Notes: generated from the sequence alone by a model not told the origin. DNA of 64,000 nucleotides from Bactericera cockerelli (GCA_024516035.1 CM044958.1:25434727-25498726); one strand, 5' to 3'; shown: positions 10,966 through 25,900, counted from the first letter of the stretch. Made by a program: numbers and translations.

Positions 10966-13900
10966 GTGAGTCATAGCCACTTGTTTATGAGGTGGTGAAA
11001 CTAGAAAAGCTCTTTTTTTAACACATAGACGACCGGCACATTTTTAGTAAGTTCTCCCGTGGGACCGGCGATGTTTAGGCTATTCACAGGCGTAGTACAT
11101 GCGTGTACCACCGGTGGTACACCCGGTCGTCCAAGTGTTAAATACCAAAACAGCTAGCAGAAAATTTCAATTCGAAAGGAGTGTAGTCATTGGGCTACTT
11201 CTCCTCCATGTCATATCTACTACATCAAAAGCATTTTGTATTGTAAATAAAAGTATCAAAAAAAATTAAATACCAAAACTCATTAGTTCATATGTATTAG
11301 GTAATGTAAATTAGGTACCTATACAAGACAAGTACGCGGATGTCAAAATAGTTTTAAATCTAGAGTGTAACAAATTCGTATTACTATTCTACATCCTTCT
11401 GTACTAATACTGCAATGGGCACTATTCCTGATGGTTTGCGTTTCGAAGAGCTGTTTTATATTCAAATACAATTACTCTAACCTTTACAAATAACAAACAA
11501 AACATAAACCAAATTCTGTAAGTAAAACTTGATCGATCTTTTCAAATAAACAACCTAACAGTAACTGTATACTCTATAGTCTATACCTACTACTTATAAC
11601 AACAGTAACTGTATACTTTACACTACTTATATTTACAACTTACTTCTAAGTAGTACTCATAGTAAAACCTTATCTTTGTGGTAATCGAAAATTCTAATTG
11701 AGATCTTAAAGAGTGAAAAGCACTATCAGAGTCAGATATTGATGATTACCGCAATCCACTCTGATTAGCAGCACAAATTGACTCAAAGAGTAGTGGACCT
11801 GCCTGTCTATGATACTCTAACTCGCGTGTTCGATTCTCCCCCGATGGAATCGATCTGCTTGTTATTTCTTCTTTCTACAGTAAACTTTAGAAAATGTAGT
11901 TCGTCCAGGAAGCTCAATATCGACAAGAAGTGAACTTATTCTGTGAATGCTTTGGTTCTAATTCAAGAACGACACAATAGCAGAGCCAATCACATGGCTG
12001 AAATTCGTTACTATAGTAACAGCATAGCGTGTAGATTTAAAAAGTGTGGAAACGAACCCCAGTTGCATGGAAACGCCACATAGCGCGACACCATCGCAAA
12101 GGAGTAGAATATTATTTCTCGCGGTCTATTTATGTTTATATTTACATTTTGATATATTTATGTTTATGTGTTTACATTTGAAACGGGTGAGGTACGAGAA
12201 GAGGAGACTCCTTTGTGATACTAGCGCTGAGGACGTCACGAAGTAGGCCGGCGGGGGGTGGTTTCCACACTTCACGCTATGGTAACAGTGTCACCACAGC
12301 AGCGTTAATTAATTCGGGCCTTAATACCCTCGTATTAGGTATTAGGACAAAAAAATCTGAATCATATAATAATAATATAATTAATCGCAAGCCACTATGA
12401 TTAATGTATTATTACCTTTAGAGGTGGGGGACCAGCGGAATGGACACCGCCTCTGTGTTCTCACGGGTCCAACCAGTAGGAGGCGAAATTGGCAAAACAC
12501 CATTGCGAAACTTGCACTAGTATTTGCCAACGCCAACTTGAGTGGGTTTTGTGACCCAGGTCGAGTTCTGTCTAGCGTTGCTGGATAACTAAGCTGAAAT
12601 TTGCATCTCTTGCAGTCCCGACCTCTTGTCAGTTGAGTGTTGTTTATGTACCTTCCTATGTATAGTTGTATACAGTCCGTTAGTATCTGGAATATATGTG
12701 TCGTCAGTTAAGTGTATGTTTGTCCACTTATCATTCGTAATCCATTGCTTTTCTTATTCCTTAACAGCATGGACTTGGTTCACAATACACTAGCATAGGT
12801 TCAGGCGGAATAAACGGTACCAGTAAGTACCTTTTTTCGACACCTTATTTCTGTGGTCTGAATTTTTTCATCCGGTATGAGGAAAATTTCATGCATTGGG
12901 TGGGCTCCGAACAAAGGATCCCTGCGTTATCTGGATTGTCAGACTAGGGCTTCAAGGCGATTCTCATATTTCTCCTTCTACCTGAAACTAATGGGATCAA
13001 ACTTTTACAGTATACATGACGTTTTTTTTCCGCAGAGTTAATTCATACATTTGTTGGACTTGGCAGGAAACTCACCTCTTCCCTGTTATTCTCATTTCAA
13101 ATATATCATTGTTTTTCTCTTTCGGTGAAATTATTATAAACCACCTTACGAGTGAAATGGACCAGGTTGCAAATCAAATTCAACACTCTCACGCTCTCAG
13201 TCTCCAATAATAATATTTTTACTCATTTAGTAAAAGTGACGAGAGGAATTAATTGTATTATATTAATAAACCATGTTGTAGAATATGTGTTTGAAAAATA
13301 AAATAAAAACAACATACTTATATGATTATTAATTAACAACACGAAATGAATGTCTACATCTAGATGACCAGGGGGCACCATAATAATCATCTAGATAATT
13401 TACCAGAGGAATGAATGGAATTTTCTCCACATATATATGAGTGCCAGGTCTGTTTCATTCGCCTAATATAGTCTCGAGTTTCTAAATCGACTAAACAATA
13501 ATAATGCTGCACTGATAGTTATTCTGAAAAAAAGGGAAAAACTGACTATAGAAAATTTTGGGTGATTCCGTTACTTTCCTTTTTATAGGAAGGAAAGTAA
13601 AAAATATGTAGTTAAAATTATGCAAACCTAAAAATATGAAAATAGGTTACCTATTCCATGGGATCACTCTTGCAGCTCTTGTGCAGATATCTTCAGCATT
13701 TCTATTTCTTTTCGACATTATCTTGCGGGGCGTTTCAAGAGCTGCAGTCTATATTATTGCAAATTTTATTGGTAATTCATTAGTTTCCGTTGTAGTTTAT
13801 GTTTTGATAGTATGGTTTAATATCCCACAGCCAAATTTCCAACTACATATCGCACGTTGCATAGAATAGTGTCACATCTAATTTTTTCCCATTTGGGATT

Positions 13901-16900
13901 TTTGTATCGCTAAAACAGCAAAAGGTCTCCTGAAAATTAAGGTTTTGAGATGTGACACTGTTCTATGCAACGTGCGACCCATTTGGGATTTTTGTATCGC
14001 TAAAACAGCAAAAGGTCTCCTGAAAGTTAAAGTTTTGAGATGTGACACTGTTCTATGCAACGTGCGATATAAGACAAATATAAAAATTTAGAATGGTAGT
14101 AAAATTAACTGGTCCTATTCGGTTAGTAATTTCAGTATACATAAGGTCAACACTTACAGCTTTTGTATAATTTTTATTGTATTGTATCGCTTTATTCATA
14201 CTGCCCGACTAGACTAAAATATGTCCCATTGTTGCAGCAGTAAACCTAAGACGTATTGTATTATGTGGTTCAATAACTTGTCATCCCAAGTGCTGGGATA
14301 ATTTCTCATGTCCAGTCTAAGTTTAGAAACCGCGACCTCTGGAATACCAGACCGACGCGACGCCTTGACCACCGAGGTAGTAGGATGGCGGGATGAACGT
14401 ATACCCGTCCTGAGAGTACCACACTTTAATAAAATCTATTTGATGATTAAAATATTATGTTATGTTACAGTACCAAAAAAAAAAAAAAACATTTACATAC
14501 GAGTATTTTATCAAATTATCATAAGGTGTATTTAGTTTTCGCTTATCTCCAATAACGGTTCTCATAATCAGGGAGGACTAGCACCCCAATGTTTACCTCC
14601 AAAGTGGTGTCTCGTGGAATCACGCCACTTTTCCTAATCATTCTCCCAGCAATGTCAATGGCACATCAACATTCTTTCCACATTCCTGATGAACACCTGA
14701 GAGCAGGTAAATAAGGAAACCAGACTAGAGCAACAAGCAACAACACTCATGTTAGATGAAACCTACATAACAATAGAGAAGATTTTTTTGCTGACACGTG
14801 TTTCGACTGCTTATATTTAAAATGATAAATTATGATTTTCCACTTGAAAAGACAAATAAGACAACACAGATTTCTCTGTATCACTATATTACCACACGCT
14901 TATTATAATTTATTATGTAATATAGGTAGGTACCTCAATTGTTTATTTCTTGATATTTTTCTTTTGTTTACTACAGCGATTTCTATGATTTTGGATTTCC
15001 ATTTGTTTACTTTTTCACAATGCTCATTTCTGTCCAAGTCATACTAACATCTGAAGTAACGTTCAACACATATCTTTTGTTTTATTGTAGATATATTCTT
15101 ACTTACTCATAAGTACATAGTTATACCATACACACGCATTTTTACCACGGTATTTTGTATCTAGAGATGAATATATTTATTTACTTGACACTCAAGGACG
15201 TCTTAGAAGTAAACAATGATTTCTGATTAAATAAAGAAGAAGTGAATCTTTTTCGCGTTCTTCTACAATGACAGAAGTGTCCAGTTACACACAATTTATT
15301 CATGCTGGGTGAATAATCTATTACGTAATCTTCACTAATATTTTGGAGATGACAGTTACGATGGTAACAATATTATGTCAATATTTTTCTTCTTAAAATT
15401 ACACGTACTTGCCAACCAATTAGATTACGTCAAAAATCCAAATATTTAAAAACCTGTAACAAATATTATGAAAGAGAAGAAAAACACACTAAATATTTAA
15501 TGAAAACCTACTAAGTACTTATTGACTTTTGTACGTTAGCTTATCTCAAGAAAGTTGTTTGTTCGGGATTTATTCAAGTGAAGAGCTGTAGATGTAGAAT
15601 TAAACAATAATTGACAATGACCTTTATCACTCTATTAATAATCAACTAATCATGGTATTGAGTCTGAATCCAATAATAGCTTCGTAAAATTTGAACCTGC
15701 TTTAGAACAACATAAGCACTATAAAACCTGAACAAAGTATTCCCACATTCAAGGGGAAATTAAGCTGATAACAGACAGTAAAATGATTATCCCATAAATA
15801 AACTATTGAGTAATCGATGATGTTTCCAACAAAAAGTTTAGGTTGAATAACGGTCGTTCTGCAACTTGCAAAGAACGCCTGGAAAAACAAAAGAGATTTA
15901 TTCTTCTTCCCTTGGTATGATAAATGACAAGAAATCTTGTCATATATCAAAGAAAAAGATGGCAGTCCTGATTTTCGAGAACCTAAAGCAGTTTTAATTT
16001 TTCATTTTTAATGACTTCTTATTTAGAAACTCAAAACTTATATCTGAAGACACTTGTTTTTTCGGTGTATGATCTGAAAGTCTGATGTGAAAATAGAGAC
16101 ATCAAGAATGTCTGTCCTTAATCCTTATGGATAATCCCTTTTAACCAGCTATTTTCATAAGATCATTTCTATTGCCCCACACCTCTCAAATCTAAGAGAT
16201 GAATCTAAAGACAAATTGTTTTGAGTGTACTCAGGACATTCAAATGTATATTTACAAAAAAAATCTGATCTAGGAAAAACAACTGCAGACACAGAAAAGT
16301 CTGTAATAATTGAAATCAGTCAGGAGCAGTTTCAAAAATATTTCACTTGAGTGCCAAAAGTTAAAATTGCAATTTCACCACATTATTTTTTTCTCTCACT
16401 TTTCTGTTAATACTGATTAAAATAGAGAGGTTAGTTGATGGCAAGGATATTCAGAACTGTTACCTGCTGATGAGAGCAAATAAGCTCGAAACAGCTGTCC
16501 AGGTATGTTCTGGTATTCATGTACATCTATTAATACAACTTGTTGTTGTAGCCAGCTTGGCTACAGCTGCAGGGGTGAGTGATGGTCTCCAGCCAACTTT
16601 ATTTCAAAGTTGGCTCGTCCTGAACCACATACTTCTATGTGCGATCAACCATCATGAGGACTTGGACTTTTCTGTACAAGCCATTAAACCCTGAGGAAAC
16701 TGCAAGCTAGCCTGGCTTGTAAGGGTTGGCTAGTCTGTTCTCTGTTTATAGTCCTCTAGCGAGACACTGGTCTTCTCCCTGTTTAACGTCCCCCAGTGAG
16801 ACATCTAATACAACTTCTCACTTTTCTGTTTATACTGATACTGATTTTATTCTTTCTTAATTTCTCGCAGGATCGCCGGGTTCTCACTTTTCTGTTTATA

Positions 16901-19900
16901 CTGATACTGATTTTATTCTCTCCCAATTTCTCGCAGGATCGCCGGCTGCAGGGCTCGTCTCTCCCTTTCCGACATCCGACTGCCGCTCATGTGGCGGGAC
17001 TCTGACTACTTCAAGAACAAGGGGGACTACCGCCGCTTCGCCGTCTTCTGTCTGGTGCGGCTGGGCACAGAGCTGTACGACACCTCGCTCCTGTGTCCTG
17101 TGGACCGCAGTCACACAGATCTCACCTTCCAGGATGTGTTGCTCTTGTGAGTAGCCGGGGCCAGGAGCTCGGGGTTCATGATAAGAGTTGGGTGGAAGAG
17201 ATTGCCTAAGGCAATAACCCCGCCCTTTAGTTAGGACATATGTATATATTTTTTTTTTTCTTGTTTATATTATTCGTCTGTATATATGTTCTACCTACTA
17301 ATAAAGAGTTTCTAAATAAATAAATAAAATAGCCATGTAGAAAAATTGGCACGGTGAAAAATTGAAGAAGGATGAAGGTCCAAAATTTCGAAAATTGAGT
17401 TAGATACGGATTAAAGTCCTTTGATAGTGTAAAAATACGTAGACATGTTAAAAATATGGAATAAGGTTGAGGGTGAGTAGCCGGGGCCAGGAGCTCGGGG
17501 TTCAAGACATAGCCATGTAGAAAAATTGGCACGGTGTTTTACTAGCTAGGTTCATGACTGCATGTGCCAAGTTAAATAAAAAGTTATCATATTTGTGTTA
17601 ATCACTTTCGTGATATCACTACTACTCTAACTTGCTTTAATAAATCTACGCTGAAACCGGGACTTGAACCACCGACCTCCAGGTTACAAGTCCGCCGCCT
17701 TATTGATCAAGTTAAATAACAATACACTCAAACCTGGATATAAGAGATGTCAAGGAACCAAAATTTGTTTCTCTCATAACCAGGTTTCACTTATAATGAC
17801 ATTATTTTCCCTTCTAAAGGGAACGTTATTTCCCTTGTTTTAGAGAAAATATCGTTATTATAAGTGAACCCTGGAATGAACCTGGAAATTGCTCTCTTAT
17901 ATGCAAGTTTGACTTTTTTTTTAAGTGGGGTTTAACGTCGCTTTCAACTGCCATGGTCATATCACGACGGGGGTTTTACCCTCCATTCGCAGGAAACTCA
18001 CAAACCTGCTACTCACATTGACCTCACCCAGCCTGAGTGGGGCCGGGAAAAGCCAGCGTCACGAGAATTAGAATTTGAATGGTCACCCATCCAAGTCTTA
18101 ACCTCGCTGGATGTCGCTTAACTTCGGTGTTCTGAAGGGAACCGGTGTATTCAACATGCCATCGACGCTGGCTAAGTTTGACTTTAGTCTTGCGAGTTCG
18201 AGAGATTTTGACCAACACAAATATGATAACTGACGACAAACATTTGTGTTGGATCCCATACATTGTTTTGTGTGGGATCCCATACATTGTTTTGTGTTGG
18301 ATCCCATACATTGTTTTGTGTGGGATCCCATACATTGTTTTGTGTTGGATCCCATACATTGTTTTGTGTTGGATCCCATACATTGTTTTGTGTGGGATCC
18401 CATACATTGTTTTGTGTTGGATCCCATACATTGTTTTGTGTGGGATCCCATACATTGTTTTGTGTTGGATCCCATACATTGTTTTGTGTTGGATCCCATA
18501 CATTGTTTTGTGTGGGATCCCATACATTGTTTTGTGTGGGATCCCATACATTGTTTTGTGTTGGATCCCATACATTGTTTTGTGTGGGATCCCATACATT
18601 GTTTTGTGTTGGATCCCATACATTGTTTTGTGTGGGATCCCATACATTGTTTTGTGTTGGATCCCATACATTGTTTTGTGTTGGATCCCATACATTGTTT
18701 TGTGTGGGATCCCATACATTGTTTTGTGTGGGATCCCATACATTGTTTTGTGTGGGATCCCATACATTGTTGAATGTACGGGCCGGGGTCCTGATGTGGG
18801 AAAAATATGTATGAGTAATGCCCAGCCAGTGTGGAGATGACCGAAGTATAAAGGCCTCTCCATGTAATGCCCTCCGTATAAATATACTTTTAGTCTTCTA
18901 TTAGTTCCAGAGATACCGGCGCGGCGTCCCAATCTCATATACCTTGCCTCCCGAAAAGTTCTCACAACACCTCCTATGCTAAATCTCTATTGATCCCTGT
19001 AACCTAAGGAAACTCAGGGTATTAGAACTCACTCCACCCTCAACTCCTCATCCTCCTACATAATTAAGAGCATCGGACATTTCGCGTTTCATTTAAGAAG
19101 TTATGCTGGTTAGTTCCCCTAACCGGCTAGTTCTAATACTTCATTAGTGTGTTGTTAACGTTGCGTTGCGATGGGCCATAATTTTGGCTTTAGTGGCATT
19201 GCCTCTACACATGTTAGCTAGTTAACTCTAAAAATCTGGAATTTTGCAATATTGATTTAATTTCATTTGCAAAAACCAACATGGCCAAAGGTGAAACTCA
19301 TATCAGCATCTTATCCATATGAACCAGGTCATGCAAGTGTACCCTGATAACAAGTGCATTGTATTATATCTGTGGCCCACGCGCGGGTGTTCAGTGCCAA
19401 CGTAAGCAGAAATTATTTTCCCTTCTTTCTCTCCCTCTGTTTTTGCTAATTTTCTTTTAGATATCTACTCTCTTTTCCTTTTCTTTCCTCTTTTCATTTC
19501 CTCATAAGTTATTTTATATTAGCCGGAGATGTTCTATTTGTAAATTTAAAGTTATAAATAAAAATAAATCAAATCAATTCTCCCCACACTCCTCCGAGAA
19601 TTTGATCCTATTTCTGTACAGTCATTCGTGGTTTCTACTTTTACATATATTTATGTAATATGTATGTATAGATTAGTTACTCGCATATATTCTATGTAGG
19701 TTCTTGACATTGAAATTTCATCGGGCTCATTGAGACTAAGGTGCGGTCTTTCTCACCTCTCAAACGTTGAATTTAGCAACAATTCGACGCTTATTTATCA
19801 AACCCCCGCCCCGATGATATAACCGTTGTATGCAAATATGTAGCTTCTCGCGTTGTGTACATTATGAATAACAGTCACGCTGCGGATGATAATAATAATG

Positions 19901-22900
19901 ATAATACTAATATCGCCTTATTTTTACCGCCTGATTAGAACTATTAAGTCCCATTATTCCAGCAGTAAACCCTAGACATATTATAATGTGGTAAAAATCC
20001 CAAATGGGAGGATAATTTGTCATGTCCCGGTTGGGTTTCGAATCCGCGACTTCTGGAATCTCTGGATTCACAGAGTGCCGCCTTCACCGCGGATACAGAC
20101 CGGTCTACCAGGAGGATACCCCTGCGGTGCGTTGATGAAGGCATGGCCGAGTTTGAATTTATAATTGAAAGAGGTGAAATAAAAACATGTCTGTTGCACG
20201 AACAAATGATTCCCGGTCCCTTTTCTCTTATATCCAGGTTCTAAGATAATGTCAATAGATAATACTGACATGAGTATTACTGATCGTATAAATATAGCGA
20301 TTGTTGAACACCAATGTAAGAAACGGGTCATTGCCTGGGTGTATAACAATCGTGTGGGATTTGACTGGAGCGGCATAGCGACCCAGAATAGAAATGACTT
20401 AGTCCACCTGGGGATAAGAACTTTTTGCGATCCGAGCATATTTACCTGTCAAAGAATTAATTCACCAGTACGTATCGATTATTTTAGACGTCACCGTGGC
20501 AAAGTGGGTTAGAGCACTAGGCTTACACGCACAGTAACCTCGGTTCGATCCCCAGTAGGGCAGGATTTTTTCTGCTCTATACTTGTATGTCCGGGGTCTA
20601 CACATATCTCTTGGAGGAAAAATGAGTAGCTGATTTAATATGAGCAGGAGCAGCGACCGGTGACGGAATTATAGGCAAAAATAAAATAGAGGATTATGAA
20701 GATACGGAGAAATTCTATAATTCTGCGCTACCCATTAAAATTGTGATATAATTACACAAAGATACACATTTATTTATAGCTATGTGAAGTTGGCTGACCA
20801 CCAGAAGCGATTTGGTCGCTACTTGGCTCAACGTTTTGTACCACAGATTATTCGTTTTGTACCAGTACCAGTCCCGAGATATTGACCCACCCCCTAGGTG
20901 GTCAGCCAACTTCACATAGCTTTTATTTATTCATTTATTTCATTTTTTTGATGATGCATTTTTATTTCCTCGCAGCCACGGAGTCTCCCCGGACTTCGCC
21001 ATCACGCTGGAGGTGTACAGCCACATGCTGCAGGATGACCTCAGCATGGCGAGCACGCCCCGCAAGATCAAGAAGACCATCCACAGCTCCATCTCCAGGA
21101 CTGTGGGCAAGAAGCTGGCCCTCTCCCTGCGGGACGAGCTGAACTCGGGGAAAATGTAAGTCCACTAAACTAAGGGCGGAATTAATAGACGTTTTTGTAA
21201 TACCTCTGTGGTGCTAAGTCACGGATTGCGTACTGTGTAACCGAGATAGGGAAAACCGACACTTACCAACGACTCAAGTTATTGATGTTGTCTATTAATT
21301 CCGCCCTAAAATTTCAAGTTATCATAAGCCGTTTTTTTTCTTTCTAACCAAAGTGGATTCAAATGGATGAATTGGAAAAAAGTCATTTTTTCTTTTGCAA
21401 AAAAACGAAAGAAGGAGAAATCTTCTTCCAGTTTCGTTAACCAAAAAGCATTTACAAAATTCTGCTTCCAGTTCTTTATTACTGCTTTGTTTTCATTTTT
21501 CCATTGTTTATCTTTAAAAGTACCGAAACGCATTTTTCTTTCACGAGTGGTGGGGAAGCTAACTAATCTTGGAAGAAAATGGAAAGAATTGGAAAAAAAA
21601 ACCGAATCTGGATTTTTTTTAATCCAAAAGAAAAACGCGGCTATATTTGTGTTAATCACAATCGTATTATCACAACTATTCAAACTCGCTTTACTAAATA
21701 TTTGCTTATCTTGGAACTTGAACCACCGACCTTCAGGTTACAAGTCCGCCGCGTTTACGCTCAGGCTACTGAGGTCGATAATTTAAGTCCAGTCAACTAC
21801 GGTGGTGCCGAATTCAGGCCCTAAACGTTGTACAGCAATGCATCATTGTGTGATGAAGGGTTGGGAAAAATAAATATAAGGCCATGTCTCGGTCCAGAAA
21901 TCGGGTGCAGCCTACAATTGGCAATAACTAGTTTTATGTATATCATCTAAAACCCGGCACCCGCACTGAGATCCCTAATGGTTCGATTCTCATGAAAAGA
22001 TTTTACGGATTGGGTTCTGGTTTTGGTAACAGATAACCCCGAATAGGTAGATAGACATTATGGCCTCGTAGGTAGGCAGTCAGATAGACACAGATTTGAG
22101 ATGTGTATAACTTCATCAAGCCAACTTATTCCTTACGAGATGAATTAGTCATTTATTGGACTCGTTAAACTCAAGCAAAGTATCACCTAAGATTCAACAT
22201 TCCTTGTAATATTCATCTGAAATACTATAATAAAATTAATGTTTATTTATTTATTATTTCTCAGTAACATTATTTCCAAAAGAATAAATATTATTCTCAG
22301 ATATTATTACACAGGTGTTCATGTCCATTTTCATTTCAGCGGACCTCATTTCGAGCTGATGGCCTCTGCAAGACTGACCCTGGATGATGCTAGTGATAGC
22401 GTTCACACACACGACCTGAAACTTGAAAGCTCAGGTAAGACACGCTTTTCTTGAAATCTCCAGGACACTTACTTACTACTATTTACCAGGTTTTTCTTTC
22501 ACTCTACCTTTTCCCAAAACTTCTTGGGGTCGGCATTGTTTGGATTAAGGCTTGTCCTCCACTTGATTCTGCCCAGGGCTATTCCACTTCTTTTCTCTCA
22601 AATCTTCCACCTGATTTTAATATTATTATACCTAACTAAACCAATAAATGAGACTTCGTTTAAACTATGAGAGTACAGGGACTCTTTAATCTCATGCTTG
22701 CAGGATAAATGAGGCGTTCGCCTGAAAAACTGGTTCATTCCATGTAAGATGATTTTTCAGGAACTAAAAAAAACTAATAACTATAGAAGGAATTAATATT
22801 TTTCCATTATTATTTTTTTAAATGAAAGCTATGGTTATAAGAAAATTGCTGTAACAGGTTCCACAAAGTTTTTTTCTACCTTAAATAAGTTTTTTTAAGT

Positions 22901-25900
22901 TTAAATTTGGAATGAGTGAGTTTTGACACAGAATTTGGAAATGAGCAAGTTTTGCAACGGCAGCTTTTAGAATGAATCAGTTTTTACACAAACACTCTAA
23001 TTTTCACCTGATATACAATCCAGATTTTACCCTTGTATTGTATAGCCTACCATTAAAGTAAAGCAACATTAAAGGTCTATAGACACATAGGTGGGTGACC
23101 TATCTAAATTTGAAAAAGATTTGCATTATAGTAGGCTGAAATTGAATAAAAAGTTGTAGGTAATAAGACCAATTTTATTTTAATTGATGCCAAAACAAAA
23201 AGTAATATTGGGTATTTTTTATTATCATCATTATTATTATGATTTTAGATCTAGACCCATGAAATGAAAAGAAAAAGGGAAACTTTGAGAGTTAGGTCTG
23301 GTACATAGGATAAAAAGAAAAATATTGGAGACTTTGTTAATAAAATAAAATTTGCTCTACCAAATTTTGAAAACAAATGGAGGTCACGTGATCCTAATGC
23401 TGCATTCTGATTGGTTGTTTGGAATGGGCTAGTTTTTACACGGAACTGTAGATGGAATGAACAAGTTTTGCAGCAAATACGTTATTCCTACGCAGTTCTT
23501 TTATGGCATCGAATGCTTTTTTCCACGTTATTCTTTCATTTCCTTGTAGCCCTCAGCGCGCTCTTTCCACTGATGCCCATAACTAAAAAAAAGTCTAGGG
23601 TGGTCATGAGCGAGTTTTTCTGTGGAAGGCCTCAAATATTCTATTATAAAATGTAAATTGCACGTCGATTACAGGCGGACATAGATTATTACATAGTTTC
23701 TTTGAAAAACTTGTGTCAGGTCAGAATGACTGTCCCAATTTGCTTGAACTAGTAAATCTTGACTGCTCACGTAGAGTTCGTCTCAGTAAAACGTTTTTGT
23801 TGAGAAATGTAGCACAAATTATTATTTATACTTTGCCCCTATCAATAGAATGATGCGTGCGGCAAAATAGTTTTCTTTGTAACAAAATAAACTATTTTCA
23901 TGTCTTTTTCACCTATTTATTTTAAAATAATTTTGTATGTTTTTAACTGTAATATTTTGTGATTTGTGTATATTGGGTTGTTCCCGTTTAATAAATAAAA
24001 ATATATTTATTGTGTACTGTAGTGTAAGGTCGGGTTCTACGAAAAACTCCTAACCTAAAAAACACCTGAAAAACACGAAAAACGTTACTTCCAAAGGATT
24101 CGTCAAGTTTTGCTGGAAACTCTACTGGCGCTGTCTTGACGAATCCTTTGGAACTAACGTTTTTCAGGTGTTTTTTAGGTTAGGTGTTTTTCGTAGAACC
24201 CGACCTAACGTTGTTCACCACTGAATACCTCCACAGAAAACCGCTCACATCAGCTCCCGCTGTTCGGACACTACTGCTGCCGCCTAGCGGTGACTCCAGA
24301 CACACTAACCCGCGAGTCACACGCCGGCTTCATCAAGCTTCGCTTAGTCGACACCAAGAGCGCTAGTGTCGCCAGTTGTGATGACGTCATCACTAGGGGC
24401 GCTAGTGAAGAGTCCCCCTCTAGTCAATGGGTGCAGGTGTGGGGGCAGCTGGCTGGGTTCCGTCTGAGGGTGTGGGCCGACAAGGAACAGTACGTCCGGG
24501 AAGCGGAGCCCTTGAGGGGTGTCACTATTGACAGGGTGAGTGATAATAATAATAATAATATCGCCTTATTTATACTGCCCGATTAGACTATTAAAGTCCC
24601 ATTATTCGAGCAGTAAGCCCAAGACATATTATTTTATGTGGTAAAAATCCCAAATGGGATGATAAGTTGTCATGTCCCGGCTGGGTTTCGAACCCACGAC
24701 CTCTGGAGTCTCTGGATTTACAGAGTGCCGCCTTTACCACTGAGCTACCGGGACAGACTGGTAGACCGGGAGGAGCTGATAGTAATGGCATGGAGTAATC
24801 ATATTGTATAAATATGTACAATAAAATTCTATTATTTCAATTCTACATTTAAAAAAATCATTTTTTTTTTTTTTAAGCGACCAGAATTATTCTATTCTAC
24901 AAACAAAGAATTTTTCAGGAGTCCAGCAATGACACATCAGTGAATAAAATTTTTTTAACAGTTGTCCTGCAATAGTTATATCGATTAATAATTTTTCAGA
25001 GGAGTCACTGTGGCAGAGCGAGTTAGCGCGCTACGCATTGCACACATGGTGACCTGGGTTCGATTCCCAGCGGGGGAGGATTTTTTTCTGCTCTGTACTT
25101 GGATGTTCGGGGTCCACTCATACCTCGTGAGGAAAAATGAGTAGCTGCTTTAATGTGAAGCAGCGACAAGTGGCAGAATCTTAGGCAAAAAAATAATACA
25201 AGATATTGTAAATTAAAGTGGTAAAGTCCTATGATACTGCGCTACCCACTAAAATTGTGACATAATAACACAAAGAAAAAGCATTATATATAATTTTTCA
25301 ACAGTCCAGGTAGTCCTGCAACATTTATATCAATTAATAATTTTTCAGTAGTCTTGCAATGTTATATGAATTAATATTTTTTTCAGGAGTCCCGGATCAG
25401 AGGGCTGAGTGGCTCCAGCAAGGAGATAGAGATTGTCAACACAGTGGAGGAGGATAGAGAAGAAGTTCTCATTATCAGAACCAACACGGCAGACGACAAG
25501 TCTCTGTGGCTCCGGCACTTGACTCAACATTCCAAAGACCATTTGAGGTATGTCACTCAGTGAAGGCGTTCAAGTAAAGAAAGGTTCGGAAGGTCAAAAT
25601 CCAAGATTTGAGTTTATGGTTAAATAAGATACGTACTGACGATGAAGCATGATGAATGGATTTCACCATACACAATTTGCAAAGTTCTAGCTACAGCCAT
25701 GTAGGTAGCAGTAATTTTCTTTGAAGTGTTTAAAAAAAAAATCTGGTGTAAACATCACACGACTTTCCTTATCTCCCCACAAAGAAGTCGAAATCCGCCA
25801 CTGGTGACTCAACGGTAACAGATAGTTAAAAATCAGTGCCAAATTCGTAATCAGCACCTCAAAATCATTGGATTTGATATGTCGCAACCCCCCTCTAGGG

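Noticed and set aside
13636..13869. Hydrophobic 77-codon frame as a membrane protein
   Set aside because: It runs into a MITE tip, lies in a rhotekin intron and has no family resemblance.
18024..18965. Long open frames on both strands (up to 313 codons) over the 24-bp satellite
   Set aside because: They arise because the unit is 24 bp and has no stops in several frames. The left part is a 5S-SINE. No codon bias or signal supports a protein.
24550..24766. Possible genuine tRNA gene on the minus strand
   Set aside because: The A and B boxes are good, but the acceptor stem does not close and the same body follows in several copies, so it is a SINE head.
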